From Hyposmocoma kahamanoa (Eukaryota; Arthropoda; Insecta; Lepidoptera; Cosmopterigidae), in the NCBI RefSeq assembly GCF_003589595.1, contig NW_020653945.1:6997547-7061546 (forward strand): a stretch of 64,000 bases of DNA, read 5' to 3'. The translations under genes and the position numbers were made by a program. Below are positions 1 to 10,840 of this stretch, in pieces. The notes under the pieces were generated by a model. That model was not told where the DNA came from. It saw only the letters and a program-made list of their open reading frames with translations, and did not search any database. Numbering within the stretch: position 1 is the first letter of the stretch; each line of letters opens with the position of its first letter.

Positions 1-836
1 TTCATACGAATGAACCAATTTTGAAAACATTTATGCCACTTCTCCGTAACAATCTCTAAAACATATTTTTCATACTCTTCGACAGCCTCTTCAGTCGATG
101 AAAATCGTTGACTGCGTAAATGGCGTAGGAAAAATCCATATGCTCGAATGCTGCTTTGTTTTGGGATCGTAACTATAAATCGATGTCGACACCTGTTACT
201 ATGTCCCGCACCAAATTTGACGCCCATTCTTGGAATCTAGTAAGTATGGCATTGCATCAAGTGACGCGATCCGTTTTTGTTGAGTCTCAGTCAAATTGTG
301 TTGGGTCCACCGAGAGCACAGCTTTTTCACACCCAAATGTTTGTGTAGTACCTATTGATTGTATTTGATTCATGCCTATGCCTAAAGATACCCGAATCTC
401 ATGGTATATCACATGCCTGTCTGTTTTGATCATACGGTGCACAGCATCGATGTTTTTGTTGTTCACAGCAGTGGACGGGCGACCATCACGAAATTCGTCA
501 CTGAGACTCACGCGACCGCGTTTGAATTCTGCAAACCAGCAATAAATAGTCGTCTTGCATGGTGCTTCATCGCCAAAAGCAGTTTGGAGCCGAGGAAAGC
601 TCCGCTGAGATGTTAAATTACTCTTAAAGTCGTAGAAAATCATACTACGAAAATTTTCACGACTTAAATCCATGGTGATGTAGACAACCAATTTCTAAAA
701 TGGCGCCACAATGTAAAAACAAGTGACAGTCAGAAAACTGTATTCTACAGCCTGAGAATTTCATTTCCAAATATTGTAATTACTTTTTAAATATTGTTTG
801 TGTAAGTGGCCAGTTCCGGAAACTTACAGTGCGCCC
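1..836 (-). mobile_element. Mariner-like element, decayed copy 1
   Basis: On the minus strand this encodes broken pieces of a mariner transposase. The N-terminal half reads well from about 680 down to 300 (motifs CKTTIYCWFAEFKRG, DGRPSTAVNN, TDRHVIYHEIR), then goes out of frame near 355. The C-terminal tail lies at 1-130 and runs off the window edge. Compared with the copy at 8118-9326, roughly 270 bases of the catalytic core are missing between about 125 and 145. The inverted terminal repeat ends near 836 (TTCCGGAAACTTACAGTGCG) and is followed by TA. This is a dead element. The subfamily is not certain, but it differs from the intact mariner at 50540. Confidence 0.85.
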
Positions 837-840
837 TATG

Positions 841-2339
841 TATTAGAACAAGTATTAGGCTTAGGAAATGAAACTGTTTTCCGGATTTAAATCGCGTTAT
901 TTCTTATTTCAAACAAACCGACGTTTTGGGCCCTCTACAGGTCCCGTGGTCACGGTTGACCTATGTGTAATAATCGCGAAAACCTAAGAACTCGATAAGT
1001 ATTACGCTCTTTATAGAAAAATTAATAAATGCGTGTTTGTATATAATTTTCATTGTTGACATTTTCACATTTTTTTGCAGTTAAGCCTGTGTTTCGCCGT
1101 AGTTGCGTTAAAATATTAATAACAGTATAATAGCTAGGTATCGGCATTCGCCATATATCTTTTTTACTTCAATTTTAAAAAAAGATGGAGGTTTCAAATC
1201 GACTTTTTTTGTGTGTGTTACGCGATTACTGATGCCGATTTTTGAACTGATTTCGATGATTCTTTTTTTGTTGGAAAAAGGGTACCTCAGTGTTGGTCCC
1301 ATTTATATAGTATAACTTAAATTGGAGAAAATATTCCACCTGTAAGGGTGGCGAAGTAGGGGATGAATTCGGTTTCGCGCACTTTCCGGTAACTGATTTC
1401 AATAAACCTTGGCAAATAGATGTAATTCTACGAACTTTTGAGGCTGATTTTTTTAAATAAAAAAATTATTGTGTACAAATGTTATTGTTAAGACATTTTC
1501 ATATTTTCTTGCAGTGAAGCCTGTGTTTCACCGTAGGTGCGTTAAAATAGTAATAACCGAACGTATTGTGTACATATATTCATGTATATTGTAATTTCCA
1601 TAGTGCTTTGAACTAAAAAGGTCAAACACAGATACCAACTTAAGAATACAAATTCAATCCATACTAATAGCGAATTTTTGTAACGATATTGTACATAGCA
1701 TAATGTACTTTATGGTCAATTGTGTAACGTACAAACTAGATGCTAGCCAAACTCTTCCGCGGAATGCGCGAGCATTCTCAAGCATGCACGAGGATTCCGC
1801 GGAATTCCGCTTCCATTCCAAATATATCCAAATTGAGCTTTACTCTGTCTGTTAGGTTTTCTATCACGACTAAACATATTTAATTACTTTTGGTATAGAG
1901 ATAGATGCTACCTAGTACATAGGCTATTTTTTATTACAAAAATAAATCTTAAAGGGGGTGAAATAGGAAATGGAAGTTTTTATGGAGAGCCAATAAAACT
2001 ATGAAAATTAGTATAGTACAGTAGACTATACGAAGTACTTGTCCTAAGCAGACGAGGTTGCGGGTACCAGCTAGTACTTTTATGAAACCATGAACAGCTT
2101 CCCTGTTGACATTTGCTTCGAAAGCAATTCTACATCGTCTCATGAATAAACCAATTTCTATTAAGTACTTGTGTAACTAGGTACTACATGATTGTATCTT
2201 AATCGAACTAAATAGTAACTGCTTGGACTGAAGGCTTTTTAATTTACAGAAAGAAGATTCACATCGGAACTTGAGGAGATCTAAACTTGTTTAAATCGAT
2301 TATTTTTTTAATAATAATACTAATATCTAATAATAACGC
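841..2339. repeat. Intergenic repeats, no gene seen
   Basis: 848-960 holds one copy of a dispersed repeat with the core ACCGACGTTTTGGGCCC (other copies near 23003, 29555 and 60845). 1175-1460 holds a copy of a second family, recognised by GTGTGTTACGCGAT, GGGTACCTCAGT and TTTGAGGCTGATTTTTT (others at 9885, 21595 and 45785). The sequence around 1070-1110 recurs in altered form at 1510-1550. The remainder is AT-rich with no supported gene. Confidence 0.6.
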
Positions 2340-2384
2340 ACACACTCAATATAGTCACGCACTAGGAAAACCCTGTGTCGTGGG

Positions 2385-3093
2385 TAGTGATGAAAGAGAC
2401 TCAGTCTTTTAACCCTCAAGTCTTGAGTCATAAGACTGAAACTGAAGACTAACTCGAGTCGAAGTCTTTTAACCCTAGGAAACTTAAAAGACTTATAGGA
2501 CTAAAACGACTAAAAAGACTAAAACAACTAAAACAACTGGCGCCTTATAGCCTCGGTAGTCGCGAGTCATGAGCCATATGGCGTGTTTTTATTTCTACCC
2601 ACAAGGTATTTATTTTACGATTTTTATTATAAGTAAATAAACGTGATTATTTACTACATACTGCTTACGTCATTTTTATTTATAAACTTCGGGCTTAATA
2701 AGACATAAAATAGGCATAAATCCTTTGCAAACAACTCGAGTCGTTTCAGTTTTTCAAATCGTTCAAGTCGTTTAAGTCTTTTGAGTCTTTTAGTATAACG
2801 ACTGAGTCTTATTAATAAAACTCGAATCCCCAGTCTTAATTTTAGAGTCGAGTCCTGTAAAAAGGAGTCGAGTCGTTATAAAACGCCTTAAAAGACTGAG
2901 GGTCGTATTCCAGAACTCTACTCAATACTCAAGTCAGGATTTGAGTATAGCAGTGAGCACTGAAAATCATACTCAAGTCCTTGCCATTGGGGTCGTATTT
3001 CCAGTGCTTGAAATCATACTCAAGTCTGCTTAAGTCCTGACTTGAGCATTGAGTAGAGTTCTGGAATACGACCCTTTGTCTCTTTCATCACTA
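2385..3093. mobile_element. 709-bp TIR transposon, 8-bp target duplication
   Basis: The ends are inverted repeats, TAGTGATGAAAGAGAC on the left and its complement GTCTCTTTCATCACTA on the right. The flanks are identical 8-mers, GTCGTGGG at 2377-2384 and 3094-3101. An 8-bp duplication with TAGTGATG ends fits hAT-type insertion. There is no transposase. The interior is unusual: 2398-2890 is built from densely repeated AGTC and GACT tetramers in both orientations. A MITE (2900-3074) has inserted near its right end. Confidence 0.8.
2900..3074. mobile_element. Palindromic MITE, 175 bp
   Basis: Near-palindrome beginning GGGTCGTATTCCAGAACTC and ending with the complement GAGTTCTGGAATACGACCC. It carries internal repeats of ACTCAAGTC and of TTGAAATCATACTC. 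A related but longer copy lies at 36825-37060. It is noncoding and nested inside the 2385-3093 element. Confidence 0.8.
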
Positions 3094-3240
3094 GTCGTGG
3101 GTGCCATGGATCACACATAGGCAACCAAATTACATCCAAACTCACGAGAGAAATAAATGTAGGCCATATAATTATTTCTCTCGGCCCGGGAATCGAACCT
3201 GGGATCTCTGCGTGGTATGGCGGCATGGTAACCATTCAGA

Positions 3241-3721
3241 AGAGAAACATTCGCTTAATAACTGACATACGTATATCCTCAACAATGTCACTTTGGATAA
3301 ATTCTAAGCTTGATAGGGTATGCAGTGAAAACCCTTTAAGTTTTGGATCTCCAAAGTGATCTTACTTAATTGATCTACTTTAGTGATCTTAACAACTACA
3401 TCGATTGTAACGTAATTTTATTTTTAAGGATTTCTAACAAAGTTGACAACTTAACGTAAACAAAACAATAAATACTGAATAATTAATAGGTAATTGCAAA
3501 TTCAATTATAGGCAACCACAGCAAGCACTTATATATACTTATATATACTTATATATTCTTCCGTGATACATATATAATTTACCAAAAATTAATACTGCTA
3601 AATTAAAATGAACAATAATAATAATTTAAATATAATTATTTAATTAAACTTAGACTAAATTTATTATTAATTAAATTTTAACGAAAAATATCATTGCTGC
3701 ATAGCTCCGATGGTGTAGTGT
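3241..3721. other. AT-rich stretch, nothing recognised
   Basis: Low-complexity AT-rich DNA. Four tandem copies of about 10 bp (CTTATATATA) lie at about 3518-3557. No gene or repeat family is recognised in the rest. Confidence 0.5.
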
Positions 3722-3980
3722 CTTATCATCATCATCATCATCAGCCTATTGCAGTCCACTGCTGGACATAGGCCTCCCCTAATGCACGCCATTTCGCCCT
3801 GTTCTCGGCTTGACGCATCCATTTCCTGCCAGCAATCTTCCGCAGATCGTCACTCCATCTGGCTGGAGGGCGTCCCACACTACGTTTGCCAAGTCGTGGT
3901 CTCCACTCAAGAGCTCATTTACCCCAGCGGTTGTCGGTTCTTCGGCAGATATGTCCAGCCCAGTGTCTTATATAGTAAGT
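3722..3980 (-). mobile_element. LINE 3' end, C-terminus of an endonuclease-reverse transcriptase
   Basis: The minus strand reads, with one stop, the C-terminal tail common to many insect LINE polyproteins. Motifs in order are WAGHICRR, RSVGRPPARWSDDLRKIAG, RKWMRQAENRAKWRALGEAY and VQQWTAIG, followed by TGA codons that merge with a (TGA)n tail at 3726-3742. The (TCA)n run on the plus strand is therefore the 3' tail of this retroposed fragment. Everything upstream, including the RT and endonuclease, is missing. Confidence 0.8.
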
Positions 3981-4079
3981 ATTTTGCAACAGGTCCCCAA
4001 TCTATTTCCTATTAGTCTAGGTAACTATCGCATGTGTCTACAACTTATTTCTCTTAAGATCCCAATAAATAGATAGTAA

Positions 4080-4790
4080 ATATCTAAAGTTATTATTGGC
4101 AATAAGTCGCCAAACAACCGGCGAGCACCTTACGCCAGAAGCCTAACAGCACGACCCGGATGTCCACGACGAACGGTAAAATGCATTATGTCTATACAGC
4201 ACATTCAGTGCGACGACACGCGGGTGCAGAAAGCCACACAATTCATCCGTGACAGTCCGTGTTGCTCTAATAAGGCCCAAACACTTATTTTTGAACCTAC
4301 ACTTACTACCTTTCGATTATTGAAATGAGTTTTTTTACTTTGGCGAACTGCTGAGTTCGTACCTGTATTTTCCCACCTTCATAGAAAGAAAACATGGCGC
4401 CTATCGATCGGCCCTGCCCCACGCGCAAGCGTTCTCCCCATTCAATATAGACTACGAATTCCCCAAATAATCTGTCGTGCAATTTATTCCTGCAACGCGC
4501 ATTGCTGCACTGGTTGCATAATCATTGTAACTATCTATATAATACCAATTTCGAAGCTATCATTATAAGCAATCAATATGTGATGCTTAAATTAACAGCG
4601 TGTCTTGTAAAAATAATGATTCTGTCATTAATTAAAAAAGAAAAGACAGCTGTTGCACTAACGCCCCCAGAGAAACCTTTCGATAGACAAGCTTGAACTT
4701 TGGTCCAATTGGCGAGATCCCGCGCATGCTCAGACCCCCCAAAGGTTCTTTATCAAAATAATAATTTCACAGCTACCTCTCTAGTGTCAG
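4080..4790. other. Upstream DNA, no gene recognised
   Basis: Mixed composition, with a less AT-rich patch around 4380-4450. No coding frame, repeat or RNA gene is supported. It could contain upstream regulatory sequence for the gene below, but no factor site is distinctive enough to name. Confidence 0.4.
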
Positions 4791-4969
4791 TTATGTAAAG
4801 GTTTCTGCTCGTCGGCACGAGCAAAATGTGCCCCCTTGGTTTTGTTGTTCTACTAAATCATTATCTATAGGTGTTAAAGGAATAATTTAAATATTACATG
4901 TTTCATGTCAATTGTTGTTAGTGTTTATCGATTATACGTAGGGAGTATAGTTGTTTTTAGATAAATCAG
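4788..4969 (+). promoter_or_regulatory. Candidate PDZD8 promoter and 5' untranslated exon
   Basis: A TCAGT arthropod initiator-like motif sits at about 4787, and 180 bases later there is a near-ideal splice donor (ATCAG|GTGAGT at 4969/4970). Downstream, the first coding exon of PDZD8 is preceded by a good acceptor (CAACAACAG at 9691), so an untranslated first exon is needed somewhere upstream. This is the best candidate seen. There is no TATA box, no transcript evidence, and initiator motifs occur often by chance. Confidence 0.25.
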
Positions 4970-6051
4970 GTGAGTGTTTGTGTGCCGTGAAAAGAGCGTT
5001 TTACCTGCTTATGTTTTTATTTGTAATAACACTTTTATCTCGCACTTTATTAAGGCGCATTGTTGTTTGCGTTTAGCTGTGACTTTTTTATTTATACATC
5101 TTACATCTTTATTGCAACCTGACTCAGTTTGACATTATTAGGGTCGCTAAAACAGAAGATTGATGTTATACCGCCGTTGTAAATCAGAGCTGTTAAGTGA
5201 GATATAAATTTAGTGCAGAAAGGTCAAATAGGACCATTATGAAATGCGTTTGTGTCGTTGTTATGCATATGACTTGTTTTTCAACAGGTAACTTACATTC
5301 GGCACACGAAGGTTCCGAATTAAATATTGTATATTCCTCGTACAAGTTTCTGATTAACATTTTGGTATAATGTGATAATAATAAAAATGCTCTCCAAAAC
5401 AACAACAAAATTTTAATTAACCATTATGAAAAAAAAGCAGAAAACATATCGTTTTCTTATAACATCAGCGCAATCAAAAGTTCCACGTTTTTTTTTGTAT
5501 TATTTAAGAGTTTTTGGAGTCTCTGCCAAGCCCTTAGCGATTTTATTATTCGCCTTTCATTTTCGCAGATCAATGATAAAGAACAAAAGGTAGAGCTCCC
5601 ATTCATTTCGTCTCAGTTTGCATGGTACTTTTTAGTTTTTGTACGATAGCAAAAGTAAATACAATGAAACAACGTAACTCTAAACTAAGCAAGAAAATTT
5701 ATGTAAATATACAATTCTGCGAGTAAAATTTTGTTCCGCGCCTGTTCATTTAATTTGTTTCATAAAGAAATTCTGTTTATTGTACAAACTTGGGGCGTGT
5801 GATATGAATAACAATGTGCATTGTTATCCGAAAATTGGATGTCATGATTGTATACAGCACATAATAAGTTTTACATCCTGCTCTAATCAATTTACGTGGC
5901 TTGCATGGTTCTCTTCCGAGAACTTTGGCCCATCCCGCCTAACAAACTGGTTAAATGTTGTGTAAGGGCTGAGTCTTACATGTCAACTGTACAGTCTCTA
6001 TACTAAACGTTCAGCACGCTTCGGCACCAAGCGTCCAACCCTACTTACTAC
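4970..6051. other. Presumed 5' UTR intron, nothing recognised
   Basis: AT-rich sequence without a supported coding frame or recognisable repeat. It ends at a family-1 repeat. Confidence 0.4.
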
Positions 6052-6368
6052 CTTAGCAGCAATAGAGCTCCTTGTGAAAGAGTTCGTCCAGGGAAGTACT
6101 GCCACCTTACCTATTTCTGTCGCTAAGCAGTAATGTTAGCATTACTGCGTTCCGGCTTAGAAGAGTAAGAAAAAAAAGGTAAGGGCGAAATTACAGGCAC
6201 ATGGGACTTGTTAATGTATATCTCAGGGTGACGGGCGCAGTGGCAGTACCCCAGTGCCCCTCAGATCTTAAGCTCAGAGTAGCACTGCAACAGTCATGGA
6301 CAGGCGTGTAGCTTACCATCAGGCGCACGCCTTGTTCGTCCCGTCACTTGATATTATAAAAAAAAAAC
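6052..6368 (+). repeat. A-tailed dispersed repeat, family 1, copy 1
   Basis: Nearly full-length copy. It begins GCAATAGAGCTCCTTGTG, contains AGTTCGTCCAGGGAAGTACT and CAGTAATG, and ends with a TTGATATTAT sequence plus an oligo-A run. Sixteen copies occur in the window in both orientations, many truncated at the start. The oligo-A end and 5' truncation indicate spread by reverse transcription, as a SINE or the 3' tail of a LINE. Confidence 0.85.
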
Positions 6369-7170
6369 ATCTTCTCCAACAGATTTTCTCACAATGTTTT
6401 TCGTCACTGTTAAAACAAATCATAATAAATCAAAACAGTACCTACAAAAATTGAAAAGACTCAAAGGTACATACATATGCTGGAAATCCAAGTGTTCACC
6501 AATTTTGTTTAACACGATCACTCCTTTAGCTGTCGTAAAACTAGTAGGTACCTATTATAGCGGACTGTATCAATGTGGCTCGAGTGCTATTGGAGTGTGA
6601 GCAAGATCAAAGGGAGCGTACAATTTATTTACAATGTCAATATAAAATTAAACTGTTAAAAAGATTATATAAAATATATGTACAAAAAAGATTTGTAGCG
6701 ACTGCTGCGATTCGTTACACCTATTTTGCATTGACAATCTATACTTAATCTCCTAATATTCCTTCTAGAACATTTGCAAACACAATTGACGTACTGTATT
6801 TGACAGAGAAGATATAAGGTATTGCCCTTAGCGACGGCGACGCAAACGACTTTATTGTCGCTTATGGACTAAACACGCTATATTGACTTGACACGTAATT
6901 AAACCGAAACAATGTAGCCCAGATTAAGTTTGGTTTTAAATATCATATCTAGAAAAGCACGCGGAATAATTGAGAGTCATAAAGAAATCTTCTTGGGGTT
7001 CCTCTTGTATCGGAGGTGGGACAGCGTCATGACGATTTTAGGGGCTGCCACTCTAAAAAGCGAAGTAATACAGCCGAACTATTCCTTCACTCAAATCAGG
7101 AGTGCCGCCCTCTACTGACACTTCATTTTCCACCGATTTTGCCCTGGATGATAAGCTAGAGTATAGTACT
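6369..7170. other. AT-rich stretch, nothing recognised
   Basis: No supported gene. The segment 7035-7055 shares TTTTAGGGGCTGCCA with the hAT-type element at 59143, but the homology does not extend. Confidence 0.4.
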
Positions 7171-7487
7171 TTTTTTTATAAAACCAAGTGACGGGACGAA
7201 CATGTCGTGGGCCTGGTGGTAAGCGGCACGCCTGTTCATAACTGTTGCAGTGTCACTCATACTTTAAATTGCAAAGATCTGAGGGGCAGTGGCAGTGCCC
7301 CTCAGATGCGTCCGTCACCCTGAGACATAAGTTGACAAGACCCACGTGCCTGTACTTTAACCAGCAGCCTTACGCTTTAAAACCTGAACACAATAATACT
7401 AACATTACTGCTTGGCGGCAGAAATAGGTAAGGTGGCAGTACTACCCTGGACGAACTCTTTCACAACGAGCTCTGTTGCTACTAACT
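7171..7487 (-). repeat. Family 1 repeat, copy 2
   Basis: Same family as 6052-6368 in the opposite orientation, with the complementary T-rich tail at 7171-7180 and the head near 7487. Several small differences from the consensus show that it is not recent. Confidence 0.85.
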
Positions 7488-7735
7488 CTATTAGATGTTC
7501 CTCATGACATGAGTCGTGACCGAAGTACGACATCTTCCTGCATTTAATGGTGTTCATAAGCTCTACATTTTTCTTTAGCTCATTGAGTACTTAAACATTT
7601 GTAACCTGGTCACGCTATGAGATTCTCAAGATACGGTAGTAAACTCACATCTCAAAAGCGTTCTTCCTTGTAGTGTTCTCTGTGAAGGTCCAAGTCTCTA
7701 CGCTGTTTCTAACAATGAAACAGATCGTACCAATT

Positions 7736-7904
7736 GGGCCCCAAATCTGCTAATTTTAAATCATCTCAGTTGTGTGTCGACGGCTAGCCAGTGACAAGCT
7801 ACTTCTTTTAACTTTCAGCAGAATGCCAAACGTACAAAATCTTGCCATTGACATTCCATCTACACACAACTGAGATTATTTGAAATTAATAGACTTGAGG
7901 CCCA
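7736..7904. mobile_element. Foldback MITE, about 169 bp
   Basis: Two inverted arms of about 60 bases share ATCTCAGTTGTGTGT and, further out, GGGCC..CAA.TCT. The central spacer is short. It has no coding capacity. No exact target duplication was identified. Confidence 0.65.
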
Positions 7905-8117
7905 GATCAGTCATATCGTTTTGCTCAATTTTTAATTTTTGCCTAATTATTGCTTAACTTTATCTGGTTTTGCTGTTTGAAGATGAACAAATTGTTGAAT
8001 GTGAATTTGATCCAGTCATATATGTATAGATAGAATAGTCATACTCTCGTGCTTCCAAAATATTACCTTTATATAACGCAGTGCATACCTTTAATTTAAA
8101 TGCATGCTTAGTACGTG

Positions 8118-9326
8118 TGGCGCACTATAAGTTTCCGGAATGAATAAATAAAAATACTGTCAATGGTCAGATATGAATTTATTTTTCTCAAAATATTCTC
8201 CGTTAGCGTTAATGCACTTTTTCGTACGAATAAACCAATTTTGAAAACATTTATGCCACCCCTCCGTGACAATCACTGAAACATATTTTTCATACTCTTC
8301 GACAGCCTCTTCAGGTGATGAAAATCGTTGACCGCGTAACTGGTTCTTAATTTTTGGAAATAAATAAAAGTCACAAGTTGCCAGGTCGGGACCGTACGCG
8401 GGATGGCTCATAAGGTCAACGTTGTTCACCTTAAAAAATTAATTTGTCTGTCAATAACTTCCGGCAAACAAATGGTCGTGTACCAATCACTATTCACGGT
8501 ACAACGATTCTCCAAAGCAACAGTAGCGACGTGTCCAGTTTTATTAAAAAAGAAGCAATCATTCGCTTAGAGGCACTTTGCACGCGCGCCACTTAGGTTG
8601 GTTTCAGCTCATCTCGAAAGACCCATATACTCGGTTGGTGCTTTGTTTTGGGATCGTAACTATAAATCCATGTTTCGTCACCTGTTACTATGTCCCACAC
8701 CAAATTTGAGGCCCCTTCCATGAATCTGGTAAGCATGGCGTTGCACCAAGTGACGCGTTCCGTTTTTTGAGCCTCAGTCAAATTGTGTGGGATCCACCGA
8801 GAGCACAGTTTTTTCGCACCCAAATGTTTGTGTAGTATTGATTGTATTTGACTCATGCCTATGCCTAAAGATGTCCGAATCTCATGGTACGTCACATGCC
8901 TGTCTGTTTTGATCATACCGCGCACAGCATCGATGGTTTTGTTGTTCACACCAGTGGACGGGCGACTATCACGATACACGTCACCGAGATTCACACGGCC
9001 GAGTTTGAATTATGCAAACCAGCTATAAATAGTCGTCTTGCATTCATCTTCATCGCCAAAAGCAGTTTGAAGCCGAGTGAAGCTCCGCTGAGCTGTTAAA
9101 TTACACTTAAAGTCGTAGAAAATCATACTACGAAAAATTTTCACGACTTAAATCCATGATGATGTAGACAACCAATTTCTATAATGACGCCACAATGTAA
9201 AAACAAGTGACAGTCAGATGAAACAAACTGTACTCTACAGCCAAAGTGTTCCATTTTCAAATGTTGTAATTATTTTTTAAATATTGTTTATGTAAATTGG
9301 TAGTTCCGGAAACTTACAGTGCACCC
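8118..9326 (-). mobile_element. Mariner-like element, decayed copy 2
   Basis: Both terminal repeats are visible (left GGCGCACTATAAGTTTCCGG, right complement TTCCGGAAACTTACAGTGCA), and the right end is followed by TA. Minus-strand pieces run from about 9160 to 8160: the DNA-binding half (DRHVTYHEIRTSLGIGMSQI), WIPHNLTEAQKTERV, the first catalytic aspartate block (IVTGDETWIYSYDPKTK), a frameshifted middle at 8430-8590, and the C-terminal block (YGPDLATCDFYLFPKI, KCINANGEYFE). Several frameshifts make it inactive. It is the same family as copy 1. Confidence 0.88.
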
Positions 9327-9394
9327 TATGTTTGTGTATGTATTTCGTTTTTATAATAATATAATATAATATATAATATTTAACGTATGTATAC

Positions 9395-9525
9395 GTTTTG
9401 AATGAAGAAGGTTCACAACCTTCAGAAAACGTGTGAAATCCCCAACCCGCATTGGGCCAACGTGGCGGACTATGGCGTAAATCTTCGCCTGAGAGGAAAG
9501 CCCTGCCCAGAAGTTGGACGAATAA
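9395..9525 (+). repeat. SINE family 3, 3' fragment
   Basis: Matches the distal part of the SINE at 28605-28882 (GTGTGAAAT, CCGCATTGGGCC, GCCTGAGAGGAAAGCCC, TGCCCAG). The tRNA-like head is missing. It ends just upstream of the first PDZD8 coding exon. Confidence 0.6.
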
Positions 9526-9705
9526 ATACTTATTAATAGTTTCTTTTCCAATTTAGCAATAAGGACAGTTCTTTTTTGTAAAATATTTTACGATTTCAAT
9601 ATTGCCTATGATAATCAAACGTTAATTTCAATATGCAAATACATTTCGTTGCAATCTATAAAACGTTGTAATTCTCTTTTTTCAACAACAGTGTCCCAAG
9701 TCACA

Positions 9706-9858
9706 ATGCCTGACTGGACGTGGCTGTTCCTATCAGCTCTGTTCGGAGCTCTGTGCACGCTGGCCGTGCCGTTGGCTCTCTTTGTCTACTATCTTCGTCC
9801 TTTCGAGAAGAAACGGTCTGATGCACAGTTCGCTATGCCCGTCACAAGTATACCTGCA
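9706..9858 (+). CDS. PDZD8: PDZD8 exon 1: start codon and membrane anchor
   Basis: Residues 1-51, beginning MPDWTWLFLSALFGALC. PDZD8 is an ER-anchored lipid-transfer protein acting at contacts between the ER and other organelles. This exon gives the N-terminal anchor, with one hydrophobic segment at about residues 4-30 and then basic residues (RPFEKKR) that would face the cytosol. The exon body starts after an acceptor ending at 9691, so 14 bases of 5' UTR precede the ATG. An in-frame ATG at 9649 lies in the intron side and was not used. The donor at 9859 is GTAAGT in phase 0. The next intron is 17.6 kb. Confidence 0.85.
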
Positions 9859-9884
9859 GTAAGTATAAGACGCCTTTTTTAACC

Positions 9885-10075
9885 GACTTCAAAAAAAAAT
9901 TTATATGTTACTCGATAACTCCAGTTTTAATTGTGAATCGATTTTGATGATACTTTTTTGTTGCAAAGAGGGTACCTCAGTAGTGGTCCCATTTAAATCT
10001 GAAGAACATATTCCACCTCTAAGCGTGGCAAACTAGAGGATGAATGACTTTTGAGGTCGGTTTTTTAATATTCTG
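9885..10075 (+). repeat. Dispersed repeat (AACCGACTT family)
   Basis: Begins AACCGACTTCAAAAA and includes GAGGGTACCTCAGTAGTGG, ATTCCACCTCTAAG and TTTTGAGGTCGGTTTTTT, so the two ends are weakly complementary. Related copies lie at 1175-1460, 21595-22010 and 45785-46025. This copy sits just 26 bases after the exon 1 donor. Confidence 0.65.
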
Positions 10076-10264
10076 TAGGTACTGAGATTGTTGTTATTCA
10101 ATAGCCGACTTTGCCAATTACAACGTGTTCATAAAAAAGTGTATACTGGATTGCTGAACTCCTGAGCCGATAGGCATACTTACGATCGAGTACGAGTTAC
10201 GATACGGTGTTAGTACGACATACGATAAGGTTCATTTATATACTTTTAAACTTTTGCCGGTGCA

Positions 10265-10445
10265 TTATATATCACCCTGCAGGAAAAAATTCATTGCCGC
10301 AGAAGACGTGGTCGTAGGAAAACCACCTGGCTTGAAAATCTTGCAGAGTGGTTCAAGATGAGTACCAACTTCACGGACCCAAGTAGCCATAATGATAGAC
10401 GACCTCCGTTGGGAGATGGCACCTCAAGAAGAAGAAGGTGCATTA
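10265..10445 (+). mobile_element. LINE 3' end fragment
   Basis: The plus frame reads GRRKTTWLENLAEWFKMST and then DRRPPLGDGTSRRRR, running into an AAG-rich 3' tail. This resembles the degenerate C-terminus and tail of insect LINE reverse transcriptase proteins (W-L-x-N-L-x-E-W). It is only about 150 bases long, with no RT domain. Confidence 0.5.
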
Positions 10446-10840
10446 TACTAACATTTCAAAACGGGAATAAACGCAATTAAACAATTCAACGTATATACGG
10501 TAGGGCTAGCACGATAGAGCGCGACTTGCGTATGAGCGACATAAAGCGCGATATAAAGCGCGACATACTGCTAATCCCGCATAGTGAATAGCAATATCTT
10601 ACGCTTCTACAGGTTACATTGGCCGTGATCACGGGCTGACTGTTTAAGCAGCTGTTATAGTTGGCTTATTGGCAATCCCTCGCAGCATTGAGTTGCCTCC
10701 ATCAGTTACTAGGAAACAAATTCAAATGTTTATCCTAGATATGTTGTCTGGGCAAGCGTTTTTGCGAAAGTGACTCGGTCAGAACTGAGACTAGTCGATT
10801 CTTGGGGTTAACAATTCTTTCTCCGTATGCAGTTTTAACC

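Larger units (their letters stand above)
2340..3240 (-). repeat. tRNA-derived SINE (family 2), split by a transposon
   Basis: On the minus strand, 3240 to about 3094 carries the tRNA-like head (B-box complement GGGAATCGAACC near 3190) and body of a SINE. The 3' part continues at 2384-2340 (ACTAGGAAAACCCTGTGTCG). The two parts are separated by the 709-bp element at 2385-3093. Removing that element and one copy of its 8-bp duplication restores a SINE colinear with the complete copy at 30362-30563. Such SINEs are Pol III transcripts that move using a LINE's reverse transcriptase. Confidence 0.75.

Noticed and set aside
3749..4076. Two overlapping 88-codon plus-strand frames
   Set aside because: The informative frame is on the minus strand, the C-terminal tail of a LINE, and these are shadows of it.
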